From Stutzerimonas stutzeri (GTDB lineage Bacteria > Pseudomonadota > Gammaproteobacteria > Pseudomonadales > Pseudomonadaceae): 64,000 bases of DNA. Positions 63,272 through 64,000 of the stretch are shown in pieces; position 1 is the stretch's first letter; each line of letters starts with the position of its first letter. A program made the translations under genes and the position numbers. Location of the stretch: positions 1-64,000 of the forward strand of contig NZ_JYHV01000026.1 of assembly GCF_000952685.1 (NCBI RefSeq), in the 5' to 3' direction. Under the pieces are notes generated by a model. The model was given only the letters and a program-made list of their open reading frames with translations. It did not search any database and was not told the DNA's origin.

Positions 63272-63453
63272 TTGTCTAGGCGCTCGTCCACTTCCAAGGT
63301 GCGGGCTTCGCTTTCCAGCATCACCGGAATCCCGTCTCGCACCGGAAACGCCATGCCGTCGGCTTTGCAGATCAGTTCGGACTTGTCGTCGGTGAGCTTC
63401 AGCGGGCCCTTGCAGAGCGGGCAGGCGAGAATATCGAGCAGTTTGGTATCCAT
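63268..63453 (-). CDS. Trm112/YcaR family small protein
   Basis: A 61-residue protein ([20 protein letters not shown]) of the UPF0434/YcaR group. A partial zinc-ribbon pattern is present (CPLC and one later Cys in ELICKADG). It almost always lies between lpxK and kdsB, as here. The function in bacteria is not settled; eukaryotic Trm112 activates methyltransferases. Confidence 0.92.
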   Translation of the reverse strand: MDTKLLDILACPLCKGPLKLTDDKSELICKADGMAFPVRDGIPVMLESEARTLEVDERLDK

Positions 63454-63499
63454 GCGCAGTCCTTGGATGCAGCCGACCGCACCTGGCAGATCGAGCGGC

Positions 63500-64000
63500 T
63501 TAGGGGTGTTCAGGTAGCAATCGGCCCAGCTGTGTATCGAACCAGGTCACGAACGCCGCCGATGGCTCGGCCTGCACCTGCAGATAACACCAGCCCGGCG
63601 GCGCGAATGCCCGGCATTTGACCGCATCCTTCTCCGTCATCACCAAGGGTAGCTCGGGGCTGAAACTCAGCTGCTCCAGGCTATAACGGGCGTGGTCGGC
63701 GAAGGGATGCGGAATCGGTCGCCAGTGTAGCGCCTCGAGCGTACTGAAGAAACGCTGTGGATTACCGATCCCGGCGACCGCGTGCAGCTGCTGGCCTGGA
63801 GGGAAATGATCAAGCGACCAAGCCTGATTGCTTGCCAGCTCGATCAATCGGGATGGCCGCAAGGCGAAGCCGAAACCGGACGGACTGTCGGTCAGTGCTC
63901 CATTGAAAAGCACCGCGTCGACCGACTCCAGCCGTTCGAGCGGTTCACGCAGCGGGCCGGCAGGAAGACAGCGAAGATTGCCCAGGCCACGCGCAGCATC
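63500..64000 (-). CDS. lpxK: Tetraacyldisaccharide 4'-kinase LpxK, C-terminal part
   Basis: Kinase that adds the 4'-phosphate in lipid A synthesis. The window holds the last 166 residues; the frame is open to the edge, and the P-loop half lies outside. The conserved [21 protein letters not shown] and [16 protein letters not shown] segments identify it. It is 46 bp upstream of the Trm112-like gene in the lpxK-ycaR-kdsB order. Confidence 0.93.
   Translation of the reverse strand, partial: DAARGLGNLRCLPAGPLREPLERLESVDAVLFNGALTDSPSGFGFALRPSRLIELASNQAWSLDHFPPGQQLHAVAGIGNPQRFFSTLEALHWRPIPHPFADHARYSLEQLSFSPELPLVMTEKDAVKCRAFAPPGWCYLQVQAEPSAAFVTWFDTQLGRLLPEHP

Overview
The window is about 64 kb of GC-rich chromosomal core genome from a gammaproteobacterium of the Pseudomonas / Stutzerimonas (P. 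stutzeri-like) group. The assignment rests on the near-identity of Pal/OprL, TolQ, AspRS, DapD and FabF to Pseudomonas proteins as I remember them, on an OprD-type porin beside proS, and on the gene orders ruvCAB-ybgC-tolQRAB-pal-cpoB, plsX-fabD-fabG-acpP-fabF-pabC-mltG-tmk-holB-pilZ and rne/murB/kdsB/lpxK. I saw no transposase, integrase, phage gene, CRISPR array, toxin-antitoxin pair or known defence cassette. About 70 protein genes and one partial tRNA gene fill almost all of the sequence.

Layout. 1-12.0 kb (minus strand): tRNA-Lys, queE-queC (queuosine precursor), the Tol-Pal envelope operon, ruvCAB (Holliday junction processing), yebC and aspS. 12.4-23 kb (mixed): a Dps-like protein, a membrane/cold-shock fusion, slyX and a HIT protein, an OprD porin, proS, a lipoprotein, a lytic transglycosylase, a thioredoxin-like lipoprotein, a YihY membrane protein, and an arsC-wrbA-DUF2069 run. 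23-31 kb: hda-perM and a DUF2066 protein on the minus strand, purM-purN and two envelope proteins on the plus strand, then dapC. 30.8-38.5 kb: two small uncharacterised minus-strand genes, a thioredoxin, a Spx-like protein, dapD, csdA-csdE with convergent tcdA, dapE, rlmA and a hypothetical gene. 38.6-45 kb: DUF1285 and DUF4823 proteins, a TetR regulator divergent from a class V aminotransferase, an amino-acid permease and tatD. 44.5-53.8 kb (minus strand): pilZ-holB-tmk-mltG-pabC-fabF, acpP, fabG-fabD-plsX-rpmF-yceD, the fatty-acid/phospholipid supercluster. 53.9-64 kb: maf, sppA-HAD-rluC, the long-leader rne gene, then murB-ptp-kdsB-Trm112-lpxK (cell wall and lipid A).

How the genes work together. 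Three lysine/diaminopimelate genes (dapC, dapD, dapE), murB, mltG, the lytic transglycosylase, Tol-Pal-CpoB, kdsB, lpxK and the fab/plsX cluster make this strongly an envelope-building region. DNA replication and repair genes (hda, holB, tmk, ruvABC) and RNA or translation genes (aspS, proS, rne, rluC, rlmA, rpmF, queC/E, tcdA) are interleaved. Many genes overlap by 1-17 nt, which indicates translational coupling.

I did not find a convincing undescribed multi-gene system. The items most worth checking are small: a near-consensus promoter abutting the yceD start codon that predicts a leaderless mRNA; two tiny conserved-looking genes after dapC; a membrane protein fused to a cold-shock domain; a long rne leader; and a TetR/aminotransferase divergent pair whose two start codons sit in an 8-bp inverted repeat.
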